In this document: positions 1 through 6,114 of the stretch, piece by piece | Position numbering within the stretch: the first letter of the stretch is position 1 | Layout: each line of letters begins with the position of its first letter | Source: an uncultured Desulfobacterium sp. | Lineage (GTDB): Bacteria; Desulfobacterota; Desulfobacteria; Desulfobacterales; Desulfobacteraceae | Length of the DNA: 11,935 nt | Direction of reading: 5' to 3' | Assembly (NCBI GenBank): GCA_937124525.1 | Contig: CAKZLA010000256.1 | Coordinates: forward strand, 1-11,935 | Notes under the pieces: generated by a model | What the model saw: only the letters and a program-made list of their open reading frames with translations | Database searches by the model: none | What the model was told of the DNA's origin: nothing | Translations under genes and position numbers: made by a program

Positions 1-642
1 AGGTAATGGTGGGAAAGCCAAGGGCCTTGTTGCCAGCCTTGAGGGCCGCACGACGGATGCCCACCTGATCTTCCAGGCCGCCATTTTCTGGTTGTAGATG
101 TGCTGGATACACCCGCTGATTTCACTGGGACCCGCAGATTCGATAAGGTGACCAAAGGTTTTTTCCAGGATAGGTCCACAGATACCATCAAGCAGGGGCT
201 CTTTAAGATAGGCCATGCAGATGGATTGATGGTATTTTTCATCACAGGTAATATCAGGGCTCATGATGCAAAAAGGTGTTTTCGTGTCTTCCACCTGGCG
301 GTGCTGAAAGAGTACCGCATCTTTTCCCCCACCCACAAGGTAACGATCATTGGACATATACAGGGCCTCTTTGATCTCCTGATCTGAAACCTGCATGATG
401 CGATGGGAGTCGGTATTGTAATATCCTACATCCCGGAACAGATCCCAGGCTGCCTGCCAGATGCGGTCGGCCATGGCATCATCTGTGGGGCAAGGGTTTG
501 CAGGGTCGTATTTTATCTCGTATTTTTTAATCAGTTTTTTAAGGGTGGGGGTGAAACGCTTGGGTAGAAAATCATCTTCGTCCATGAACGGACCCGTGCT
601 GGATCGTTCCAGAATTTCCCAATGTCGATAGGCAGTCGTCAT
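1..642 (-). CDS. MtmB-like methylamine:corrinoid methyltransferase, 3'-truncated by window, with apparent -1 nt frameshift
   Basis: The reading frame starts at the ATG at 642-640 behind a strong GGAGGAGATATA ribosome site. It reads about 186 codons and then needs one extra base in the TTTT run (plus strand, 84-87) to continue as QKNGGLEDQVGIRR up to the window edge. By eye it resembles Methanosarcina monomethylamine methyltransferase MtmB: a PTD motif, then TDSHRI (MtmB TDTHRI), then LVGGGKDAV (MtmB VLGTGRDAV), then AALKAGNKALG (MtmB ACAMAGRPGMG). MtmB moves a methyl group from an amine to the Co(I) of its corrinoid protein. The next gene upstream in the operon encodes such a corrinoid protein, which supports the assignment. 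No in-frame amber codon is visible. The residue aligned with Pyl202 of MtmB appears to be Pro or Thr, so this may be a non-pyrrolysine homologue with another substrate. Without the extra base, frame 0 stays open to the edge but loses family similarity. The substrate cannot be told from this sequence. Confidence 0.78.
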   Translation of the reverse strand, partial: MTTAYRHWEILERSSTGPFMDEDDFLPKRFTPTLKKLIKKYEIKYDPANPCPTDDAMADRIWQAAWDLFRDVGYYNTDSHRIMQVSDQEIKEALYMSNDRYLVGGGKDAVLFQHRQVEDTKTPFCIMSPDITCDEKYHQSICMAYLKEPLLDGICGPILEKTFGHLIESAGPSEISGCIQHIYNQKMAAWKIRWASVVRPSRLATRPLAFPPLP

Positions 643-707
643 TATATCTCCTCCATATGCAATGCAAGACGACCCTGAAGCCGTCAAATTTTTATAGGAT
701 ACATGCC

Positions 708-886
708 GCCCCCGACGGGGAATGGGTCCGGCCCGGGACCGTCGGCGGCCCTTTTTCCCTGCCGGTCTAAAGCACAGAAACTGCGGGCAAGCTCCTCAAA
801 CAGTCTGTGCTTCTTAACGCCCGGCAGGGCAAAAGGGCTGATCGCCTTTGGGTCCCAATGGGCCGGACCCATCCCCCGCCGGGGGC
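708..886. repeat. Large nested inverted repeat between corrinoid and methyltransferase genes
   Basis: About 180 bp folds back on itself in three nested stems. The outer stem pairs 708-734 with 860-886: 25 of 27 positions match, including a perfect 13-bp block, 722-734 with 860-872. The middle stem pairs 748-765 with 821-838 (17 of 18). The apical stem pairs AAGCACAG at 770-777 with CTGTGCTT at 805-812. GGGACC at 735-740 also pairs with GGTCCC at 851-856. The element is much more GC-rich than the DNA around it. It is not followed by a T-run on the minus strand, so it does not look like an intrinsic terminator. It sits inside the operon's transcript and could alter processing or stability, or it may be a dispersed palindromic element. 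A minus-strand ORF across it (684-872) has no ribosome site and is treated as spurious. Confidence 0.75.
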
Positions 887-925
887 TCTGCTGTCGGTAC
901 TTTAATGCTGTATTTTCTTTTATAT

Positions 926-980
926 GAAACTCCGCCCCAAATGTTGTAATAATAAGAGTTTCGATATTTGTTGTGGGCAG
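926..980. repeat. Short copy of a paired intergenic element (E1)
   Basis: This AT-rich stretch downstream of the corrinoid protein gene shares both ends with the element at 4417-4587. The left ends, 927-949 and 4418-4440, match at 20 of 23 bases. The right ends, 952-975 and 4560-4583, match at 17 of 24. In this copy the two ends are almost adjacent, with no palindromic centre. It also has a small inverted repeat, GAAACTC at 926-932 and GAGTTTC at 956-962. It may be an empty or deleted version of a repeat. No function is assigned. Confidence 0.5.
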
Positions 981-1033
981 GCCAGATCCCCAATACGGTA
1001 TGTGGCAGTTATAAAAAAATCAGTCCATACAGT

Positions 1034-1663
1034 TTAAGTTAACAATGCCGTCAAAGCTTCAGGTGTACTTTTGGCATCCTGGCAATAAAGATCGGCACCG
1101 ATCTCGTCGGCCCACATCTGGGAGGTAGGCGCACCACCGATGATCACCTTGAACTTATCACGCAACCCTTTATCTACTAAGATTTCAATAATTTCCTTCT
1201 GGCGGGGCATGGTGGTGGTCATGAGAGATGAGGCACCGATGAAATCAGCATCCATGGCCTCGGCTTCTTTTACAAAGGTTAATGGATCCACATTATATCC
1301 AAGATCCTTGACAATAAAGCCATTGGTTTCCAGAATCAGTCGAACAATATTTTTCCCGATTTCATGCAGATCACCCTTAACAACGCCAAGGATCACCTTA
1401 CCTTTTACCTGCTGACCGCCCACGGCATCAAGGTAAGGTTCCATCACCTTTACAACCCCGGCCAGGGCTTCGCCTGCCAGCATTATTTCAGGGAGAAAAA
1501 TATCCAGCTTGGCAAAGAGATCCCCCACGTGACCCATGGTTTTTGTGAGTTCCTCGATCATCAGCAGGGGATCAGATCCGTCCTTCAACAGCTTTGCAGC
1601 CAGCTCCTCTGCCTCTTCGGTTTCACCGTCTTCCACCAGTTTGGTTAATTCTTCCAGCGACAT
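1034..1663 (-). CDS. Methyltransferase cognate corrinoid protein (MtbC/MtmC type)
   Basis: This 209-residue cytoplasmic protein carries the methyl group on a cobalamin cofactor between a substrate methyltransferase and a second methyltransferase. Residues 1-85 form the helical cap domain. Residues 88-209 form the Rossmann-like B12-binding domain. The cobalt-ligating DxHxxG motif is DLHEIG (98-103, with His100). The cofactor-contacting GASSL lies at 143-147, and the IIGGAPTS turn at 174-181. The length is normal for the family. The start has a good AAGGAG site seven bases upstream. It is the first gene of the operon and the MtmB-like methyltransferase follows about 390 bp downstream. That pairing of enzyme and corrinoid partner is the usual arrangement. 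The family is certain, but the exact methyl donor is not. A HutC-type operator and a TTGACA box lie upstream, so the operon is probably repressed when the substrate is absent. Confidence 0.95.
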   Translation of the reverse strand: MSLEELTKLVEDGETEEAEELAAKLLKDGSDPLLMIEELTKTMGHVGDLFAKLDIFLPEIMLAGEALAGVVKVMEPYLDAVGGQQVKGKVILGVVKGDLHEIGKNIVRLILETNGFIVKDLGYNVDPLTFVKEAEAMDADFIGASSLMTTTMPRQKEIIEILVDKGLRDKFKVIIGGAPTSQMWADEIGADLYCQDAKSTPEALTALLT

Positions 1664-1818
1664 GGTATAACTCCTTGTTTATTCGTTCCTAAAGATTGCC
1701 TGCTTCCATCAGCAAAAATTTTTCGATACATTTATCATTTCGCAGGGTCAGGGCCTGACATCGCCCATTTCACATTCACTCCAAAAGTCAAGTTTATTAT
1801 AAAACTGGAGTAGTTGAA

Positions 1819-1830
1819 TTGTATATACAG
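1819..1830 (-). promoter_or_regulatory. HutC/GntR-type operator, copy 1
   Basis: The minus strand reads CTGTATATACAA, whose core TGTATATACA is a perfect 10-bp palindrome. GTATATAC-type cores are typical of HutC-subfamily GntR regulators, and such a regulator is encoded at 5377-6114. The site lies just downstream of the putative -10, which suits repression by blocking initiation. An identical 12-mer in the same orientation occurs at 6500-6511. Confidence 0.72.
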
Positions 1831-1838
1831 CCAAGTCA

Positions 1839-1867
1839 TGCTTAAGCGAAACTCAAATCTTTGTCAA
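1839..1867 (-). promoter_or_regulatory. Putative sigma70 promoter of the corrinoid/methyltransferase operon
   Basis: On the minus strand a perfect TTGACA lies at 1867-1862. A weak -10 candidate, TAAGCA, lies 17 bp further on at 1844-1839. The -10 match is poor. Support comes mainly from the almost identical arrangement in front of the activator gene, where TTGACA precedes the same operator sequence by 32 bp (31 bp here). Confidence 0.5.
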
Positions 1868-2088
1868 GTAATTTTTTACAGCATTTCTAATTTTAATGAA
1901 CCTGCAAAAATTTGGTCCATGAAATCTTCAACACATCATAATATAAGTTTAGAGAGATTTATCCACAATATGTTGTAGTGACAAAATGGACTTTGGACTT
2001 TTTACGAGTCTATCAATTTTGGCTGTCTGGATAATTGATGGAGCATAGGGTTAGATCAGTGGAAAAATATTGGGGAGTGTACAGTGCG

Positions 2089-2138
2089 AAAAATTAAGGG
2101 GCAGACCACGATTAAATGAACCCCTTATGGTCTGTCCC
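2089..2138 (-). terminator. Rho-independent terminator downstream of the hibernation factor gene
   Basis: An 11-bp stem pairs 2098-2108 with 2128-2138 (one G-U pair) around a 19-nt loop. On the minus strand the stem is followed by TTAATTTTT. It starts just past the hibernation factor stop codon. On the plus strand the stem is followed by TTATTTTG, so it may work weakly in both directions. Confidence 0.65.
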
Positions 2139-2159
2139 TTATTTTGTTAGATGTTCTGT

Positions 2160-2519
2160 TTATCCATCAATGGTTTCTGGAGATTCTACCTCCATGACAT
2201 TTGTTTTGAGGCTATCTTTACCACCGGACAGATGCAACCGCTGTTTATCTTTGTACTTTCTGATTTGCAGTTTAACATTATCGGAAAGTGTATCAATAGC
2301 AGAGTAGATGTTGTTCTCAACTTCTTCTTTCGCATGGATTTTTATCTTGCCACAGTTTAGATTGATATCAGCAATGTTCCATAATTTTTCAACTGATAAA
2401 ACAACCTGTGCTTCAGCAGGGTTATCCAGCATCTTGTCTAATCTATCAAATTTTTTATGGATGTGAGATTTTAAAGCATCTGACGGGTTGATATTTTTGA
2501 ACATAATTGATATTTTCAT
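2160..2519 (-). CDS. hpf: Ribosome hibernation-promoting factor / sigma-54 modulation protein, HPF (RaiA) family
   Basis: This 119-residue protein belongs to the family that binds the 30S decoding region in slow-growing cells and silences ribosomes. The domain covers residues 1-97. It begins KISIMFKNINPSDALKSHI and has the family's alternating strand and helix pattern, with a lysine-rich end (KYKDKQR). A short tail of about 22 residues follows. The dimerisation domain of long-form HPF is absent, so it is a short form. I chose the internal ATG at 2519 because GGAGG lies five bases before it; the upstream ATG at 2570 has no such site. The gene is divergent from the PilZ gene with a 95-bp shared promoter region and ends at a good terminator. 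It appears unrelated to the methyl-transfer genes. In many genomes the family member sits beside rpoN, but not here. Confidence 0.88.
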   Translation of the reverse strand: MKISIMFKNINPSDALKSHIHKKFDRLDKMLDNPAEAQVVLSVEKLWNIADINLNCGKIKIHAKEEVENNIYSAIDTLSDNVKLQIRKYKDKQRLHLSGGKDSLKTNVMEVESPETIDG

Positions 2520-2614
2520 AGGCGCCTCCACAAAAAGGTGATTATCTATACTGCACCCTATCATATTCAAAAATTACTATCAATGACTGAAAACAGAAGT
2601 CAAAGGAATCTCTC

Positions 2615-2968
2615 ATGACACATTCTAATACTGACAACAGACGCAAATTTGACAGGGTCGAATTTGAGACTCCCATCAAAATCATACTGGATATTGATGG
2701 AAAAGCAGTGGAACTCTCCGGCAGCTCAAAGGATCTGAGCATGAAAGGGATCTATATTGATACCGCCCGGCGATTCAACCCCGGCACCCCCTGCTCGGTT
2801 AGAATTCATCTAACAGGCAGCAGTGAAAAAATTGAGCTGATAATGCAAGCATCCATTACCAGGCAAACAGGTGAAGGCATGGGTATTTATTTTGAGTCCA
2901 TGGACGTGGACACATACGCCCATCTTAAAAACATCGTAAAGTACAACTGTATGAAAGATATCAGCTAA
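2615..2968 (+). CDS. PilZ domain protein, probable cyclic-di-GMP receptor
   Basis: This 117-residue protein is a stand-alone PilZ domain. Both c-di-GMP binding motifs are visible: RxxxR as RKFDR (residues 10-14) and DxSxxG as DLSMKG (40-45), followed by the expected beta-barrel. Such proteins relay c-di-GMP levels to motility, secretion or surface-polymer machinery. The partner here cannot be identified from the neighbours. The start is supported by AAGGA eight bases upstream. The TAA stop lies within the CTAA flanking the inverted-repeat element at 2969-3079. The gene's 3' end may therefore have been set by insertion of that element. Confidence 0.88.
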   Translation: MTHSNTDNRRKFDRVEFETPIKIILDIDGKAVELSGSSKDLSMKGIYIDTARRFNPGTPCSVRIHLTGSSEKIELIMQASITRQTGEGMGIYFESMDVDTYAHLKNIVKYNCMKDIS

Positions 2969-3079
2969 CACTACAGCGACACTTTGCTTACTTCACTAAA
3001 AATCGAGTATTGAAAGATGGGGAAACGCGTTTTAGAATCCTCTCCAAACAGGGTGGTTAATGAAAGTGTCGCTGTAGTG
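2969..3079. repeat. MITE-like element with 17-bp perfect terminal inverted repeats
   Basis: CACTACAGCGACACTTT (2969-2985) is repeated exactly inverted at 3063-3079, enclosing 77 bp. The outer bases are CTAA on both sides (2965-2968 and 3080-3083), which could be a 4-bp target duplication. A TA duplication is also possible. The interior has no ORF but includes the palindrome AAACGCGTTT (3023-3032). A non-autonomous miniature transposon is the best reading. A long-looped terminator for the PilZ gene is less likely because no T-run follows either arm. Confidence 0.6.
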
Positions 3080-3346
3080 CTAACGGTCTGCCACAATAAG
3101 GTTCTTGCCCTCTTTACAAACACTGTTTATTATAACAGTGATTACAATAACACTATTTAAATGATAACACTTTGTCATGAAAAAACTCATAGACAAGCAA
3201 TCCCAAATCAACAGACTCATTAATACCGTCAAGGGCCTTACGAGGGTTGACTAAAAGAACACCAGATCCTGCAACGATGTCCACAGGTCGCACTCAATGC
3301 GATTAAAGTCGTCGATCGGCCCGTATTCGGGCTCTACACAAATGCC
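3080..3346. other. Spacer downstream of the MBL hydrolase: hairpins and short direct repeats
   Basis: CACTGTT and AACAGTG form a 7-bp inverted repeat at 3121-3140. ATAACA(G/C)T recurs at 3132-3139, 3147-3154 and 3164-3171, which could be clustered protein sites. A small hairpin, GCCCG-TATT-CGGGC, lies at 3319-3332 just after the MBL stop codon. It lacks a T-run and is not a clear terminator. A possible gene relic inside this spacer is listed separately. Confidence 0.4.
3153..3293 (-). pseudogene. Possible short coding relic downstream of the MBL hydrolase
   Basis: A minus-strand frame from a GTG at 3293 gives 46 codons that read like protein (RPVDIVAGSGVLLVNPRKAL, then a GLLVYEFFHDK segment). 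No ribosome site precedes it. Just upstream, the MBL frame stays open for 31 codons beyond its own stop, with a protein-like composition (EPEYGPIDDFNRIECDLW). The two pieces could be shifted remains of one small gene. I do not recognise the family. Chance is a real alternative. Confidence 0.22.
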
Positions 3347-4357
3347 TTATTTTCCCTGGTAAAGGATCTTCAAAGTATTTTCCATCTTAAATGAAACCAG
3401 GCTTTTTTCCTGGAGAATCTGAAGGTGGGTAAACACTTCTGACACGGCCAGGTTGATATCAAGGGGAAGTCTTTCACCACCGATGTCCGGGAAAAGTTGT
3501 CTTGCAATTTTGTAAACGGATTGAACCCCTGATTGAAGAATTTTAAGGATTTTATCTTCTCTTTCTTTAAAAGAGCTTCTGTACATTTCAATTGTTTTGC
3601 TTAAGTTCGTTATTGATTCTCCATGGGCCGGAAAGACGGTCCCGGGGTTTATCTTTTCAATTCTGGATATTGATTCATAGTATTCCTTCTGGCTTTTTCT
3701 CACCGGCAGTGATTGATTATCATCCAGCATCACAAAGGCATTTGGGGTGATGTGCCTTAAAATATGGTCCCCGGAAAACAAAATATTTTTATCCTGGATG
3801 AAAAAACAGATGGACCCCTTTGAATGTCCCGGGGTTGAGATGATCTTTGCCCTGTGGTCCCCCAGCTGAATTTCCTGGTTATCCGTGAGGGTTGAGGTCA
3901 CCGGACAGTTTTCACTCATTTGCTGGAAAAAGGCTTTGAAGCTTTCAAATTTTTCAAGGTAGGCTTCGGGAACGCCCATTAATCTGCTAAAATTCTGGTC
4001 TGTTTCCTTTTTCGTCTGGACACCGGTTTCAATCCGTTTTTTATCCTCTTTGTGTGAAAGCGTTTCAATTTTTTTCCCAGCCTTCTTTATAATGTGTGAC
4101 GCCCCGCCATAATGATCAACATGGCCGTGGGTAAACAGGATACGGTCAAGATCATTGAAGCTGAATCCAAATTTTTTAAATCCTTTCTCAAGGAGGTCAA
4201 CGGTCTGAAGCGTCCCTGTATCAATCAGGGTCATATTTTTACCGGTAAAAAGATAGGAATTTACAGGACCGGGCTTTTTGCCAAAAAGGGGAAGGACAAA
4301 TTTATAAACACCCGGTAAAATCTCACAACACAATTCTAAACTATCAACACTTTCCAT
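3347..4357 (-). CDS. Metallo-beta-lactamase-fold hydrolase with C-terminal winged helix (LACTB2-like)
   Basis: This 336-residue protein has the full zinc-site set of the glyoxalase II-like MBL superfamily. THGHVDH (76-82) supplies His77, His79, Asp81 and His82. PGHSKG (176-181) supplies His178, SGDH (195-198) supplies Asp197, and PAHG (243-246) supplies His245. Residues from about 262 to the end form a winged-helix domain like that of LACTB2-type proteins. Members hydrolyse thioesters, RNA or other esters, so the substrate is open. A hydrolytic role beside the methyl-catabolic genes is possible, but nothing in the sequence links it to them: no shared operator was found upstream. The start has GGAG about 11 bases upstream, which is rather far. 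The gene stands alone between two long spacers. Confidence 0.88.
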   Translation of the reverse strand: MESVDSLELCCEILPGVYKFVLPLFGKKPGPVNSYLFTGKNMTLIDTGTLQTVDLLEKGFKKFGFSFNDLDRILFTHGHVDHYGGASHIIKKAGKKIETLSHKEDKKRIETGVQTKKETDQNFSRLMGVPEAYLEKFESFKAFFQQMSENCPVTSTLTDNQEIQLGDHRAKIISTPGHSKGSICFFIQDKNILFSGDHILRHITPNAFVMLDDNQSLPVRKSQKEYYESISRIEKINPGTVFPAHGESITNLSKTIEMYRSSFKEREDKILKILQSGVQSVYKIARQLFPDIGGERLPLDINLAVSEVFTHLQILQEKSLVSFKMENTLKILYQGK

Positions 4358-4416
4358 GACAAACTCGGCTCCGTTTCAGGTTACATGCAATTTAAAAAAA
4401 ACTTGCATTTTTAGAT

Positions 4417-4587
4417 AAAACTCCGTCCAAAATGTTGTTAAGTGCGCCTGCGGCGCACTTAATGCCGAGTTGAGAATGGGTTTGACGCACGCCGCAGCAC
4501 ACTTAACAACGAGTTGGAGCAGCCAACCCACGTGGGTCGCTCCTCAACTCGGCAATATTGTTAGAGTCTCATTTTTCGTTGTGCCTG
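4417..4587. repeat. Palindromic intergenic element (E2), long copy of the 926-980 element
   Basis: Its ends match those of the short element at 926-980, but about 119 bp of strongly palindromic DNA lies between them (4441-4559). It holds a perfect 11-bp hairpin with a 3-nt loop (4438-4462) and a closing stem, GCCGAGTTGAG at 4464-4474 with CTCAACTCGGC at 4543-4553. It also holds the 12-bp palindrome ACCCACGTGGGT (4526-4537). An imperfect internal direct repeat relates 4445-4474 to 4489-4519. The segment 4501-4566 has some features of an integron attC site: ACTTAAC at one end, GTTAGAG at the other, and a stem with two extrahelical bases. The match is imperfect, so the nature of the element is unresolved. 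Confidence 0.6.
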
Positions 4588-4753
4588 GTGCTTACAGCCA
4601 TGTGGGTTTATACAGAAAATAATGGTCCACCTCAATTCAATCAATGTCTAAAATTCAACTTACTAATATATAAAGTTGATTTACCGATTCAATTTTATAT
4701 ATTATAAAGTTGTGCGTTAGGGACGATTACCTAAAGCTCTCTATGGTTGTCTG

Positions 4754-4814
4754 TTTCATTTATTGATACAGGTGGATTACAATGTAACTCCACCGATTCA
4801 GGTATCAAATGAAA
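4754..4814. repeat. Long imperfect hairpin, possible structured RNA or protein site
   Basis: TTTCATTT (4754-4761) pairs with AAATGAAA (4807-4814), and GATAC (4765-4769) with GTATC (4802-4806). GGTGGA (4771-4776) pairs with TCCACC (4789-4794), and TTAC (4777-4780) with GTAA (4784-4787), closing on a 3-nt loop. That gives 23 base pairs with asymmetric internal loops. No gene start is near on either strand. ACCGATTCA occurs in its 3' side and again at 4683-4691. Confidence 0.55.
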
Positions 4815-4899
4815 GATAGTGCTCTTTTTACGTATTTTTCACACAATAATGCTTAACATTTAAAACGTTATATGATATATCACACAAGGAAAGTGTGTC

Positions 4900-5103
4900 T
4901 TAAACAGAAGATATTGAAGATAGGCTTCGCTTGTGTATAAAAAAACATTGAATAAATATTCCATTGCTGACCATGTAACCGTCCCCGGCCTGATAGAAAA
5001 GGGGATTGTGGTGGTAATGGATCAACAGAGACTCTGGGTCGGTGTTGAGTCTAAAACGTTTATCAATGGTCATGATTGCCACGGGCATGGAAGAAATGGT
5101 CAC
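4900..5103 (-). pseudogene. Possible remnant of a PAS-domain sensor or regulator gene
   Basis: The minus-strand frame begins TISSMPVAIMTIDKRFR, which resembles the opening of PAS domains (a short helix with a P-V-x-I turn, then a strand with I/V-D). The similarity is lost within about 25 residues, and a stop codon lies a few codons upstream of the GTG. No ribosome site is visible. It may be a decayed fragment of a sensor kinase or PAS-type activator, or a chance match. Confidence 0.2.
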
Positions 5104-5376
5104 TGTCTGTATGTCTCACATGAATGTGTTAAAAGGATTAATTGATTCAAAAATCAAATTTCGGTTATTACGCATAATCCAGCCAAGCAGCTTCTATAGA
5201 CCCACTATCCCATTATATATTCAACCACAGAACAAGCAACAACCCATTTTATTCCCATGGAATTTCACATAAATGAAAGTATTTATCAAGAAAATACATT
5301 TTTGAATTATATGACTCTGCACGTCGGGCTAAGTCAAAAGCAATGGCCTGTCCCCCATTTTTTTCGTATAATTAGT

Positions 5377-6114
5377 CTATTCATCAATTTTTACAAAATC
5401 AGAATTTTCAAGCCGGGGAGTAAAAGTATCCATGAAAGCCATTTCCCCTCTCATGTAGAATTCAACATAGGTCACAGGCTCTTCTGCTGAGTAAAGAACC
5501 CGCTGAATACGAAAAACAGGATACCCGGGTTCTACCTCAAAAAGCGCTGCCATCTCCTGATCCAGAATAATGGCCGTCATGCTCTGGCTGGCTTTATGTA
5601 TGGGAATATCATATTTATTTATCAGGAGATCATGGATGGATTTCTCCTGAAGATTTTCCCAGAGCATACCTGAATACTTGTCCGCACGCAGGTAACGAAT
5701 GGCATAACGGACCGGCTTTTTATCAAAAAACCAAAGTTGACGAATGATTACCACCTGGCCGTCATGGGCCAGCATTTTATCTATATTTTCGGGAGGATCA
5801 ATTATCCGGGCATCCAGTATTTCAGATGTAAGTTCAACATTAAGATCCTCAGCCCATTTTTTAAAGGGACGAATCCAGAAGAATCCCGATGTATAATGGA
5901 TGTTCTTTCTCACAAAGGTCCCCTTGCCGGGAATACGCTCCAACAACCCCTGTTCCTGTATTTTATCAAGCGCTTTACGGGCTGTCATACGGCTTACGCC
6001 AAAGTCTTTTGCCAGCTGATTTTCCGATGGAATGGCATCGGTAAACATTTTTGACTGGATGCCCTGGATGATATAATCTTTAATTTTCTCATATTTCGGA
6101 TAGTTTTTTGTCAT
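5377..6114 (-). CDS. GntR-family transcriptional regulator, HutC subfamily (UTRA domain)
   Basis: This 245-residue regulator has an N-terminal winged helix, residues 5-70, with the GntR signature: IPSENQLAKDFGVSRMTARK (28-47) and the wing GKGTFV (63-68). Residues from about 85 to 240 are a UTRA effector-binding domain, which places it in the HutC subfamily. These proteins usually repress catabolic genes until a small ligand binds. The gene is divergent from the activator gene. The HutC-type operator CTGTATATACAA stands in front of that gene and again in front of the corrinoid operon, so the regulator probably controls both. A separate palindrome, GTCTGAATCAGAC (6168-6180), lies 54 bp before its own start. 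The ribosome site is weak (GAGA five bases before ATG). The effector is unknown; the methylated substrate or its demethylated product is the obvious candidate. Confidence 0.92.
   Translation of the reverse strand: MTKNYPKYEKIKDYIIQGIQSKMFTDAIPSENQLAKDFGVSRMTARKALDKIQEQGLLERIPGKGTFVRKNIHYTSGFFWIRPFKKWAEDLNVELTSEILDARIIDPPENIDKMLAHDGQVVIIRQLWFFDKKPVRYAIRYLRADKYSGMLWENLQEKSIHDLLINKYDIPIHKASQSMTAIILDQEMAALFEVEPGYPVFRIQRVLYSAEEPVTYVEFYMRGEMAFMDTFTPRLENSDFVKIDE

Larger units (their letters stand above)
1664..2088. other. Leader and promoter region of the corrinoid operon, otherwise no gene seen
   Basis: This AT-rich spacer holds the promoter and operator described separately, plus a leader of about 155 nt before the corrinoid protein start. 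The leader contains a perfect 13-bp inverted repeat GTCAGGGCCTGAC (1747-1759). The stretch from about 1870 to 2088 shows no convincing ORF and no clear regulatory motif. Confidence 0.5.
4588..5376. other. Long AT-rich spacer without a convincing gene
   Basis: About 790 bp between E2 and the GntR gene. Short ORFs occur on both strands but have no ribosome sites or clear family signatures. Near 4670-4710 there are two AT-rich stretches, each ending in TATAAAGTTG or a close variant. A large hairpin at 4754-4814 and a possible PAS-domain relic (4900-5103) are listed separately. A minus-strand TATAAT (5217-5212) with TTGCTT 16 bp upstream could be a promoter facing that relic. Confidence 0.4.

Noticed and set aside
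684..872. Short minus-strand ORF across the large inverted repeat
   Set aside because: It has no ribosome site, and its length and composition follow from the GC-rich palindrome.
640..900. Cobalamin riboswitch upstream of the methyltransferase gene
   Set aside because: The structure is a simple nested palindrome. I could not find the B12-box or the other conserved cobalamin riboswitch segments, and it lies within an operon rather than at its head.
3121..3171. CRISPR-like repeat array
   Set aside because: The ATAACA(G/C)T repeats are only 8 bp with spacings of 15-17 bp, too short for CRISPR repeats or spacers. No cas gene is present.
4933..5272. Plus-strand ORFs in the long spacer as genes
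   Set aside because: They lack ribosome sites and family-like motifs, and overlap each other in different frames.
5346..5366. Terminator of the GntR gene at the GGCCTGTCCCCCATTTTTTT stretch
   Set aside because: The T-run is on the plus strand, no pairing arm was found, and the GntR gene reads the other way.
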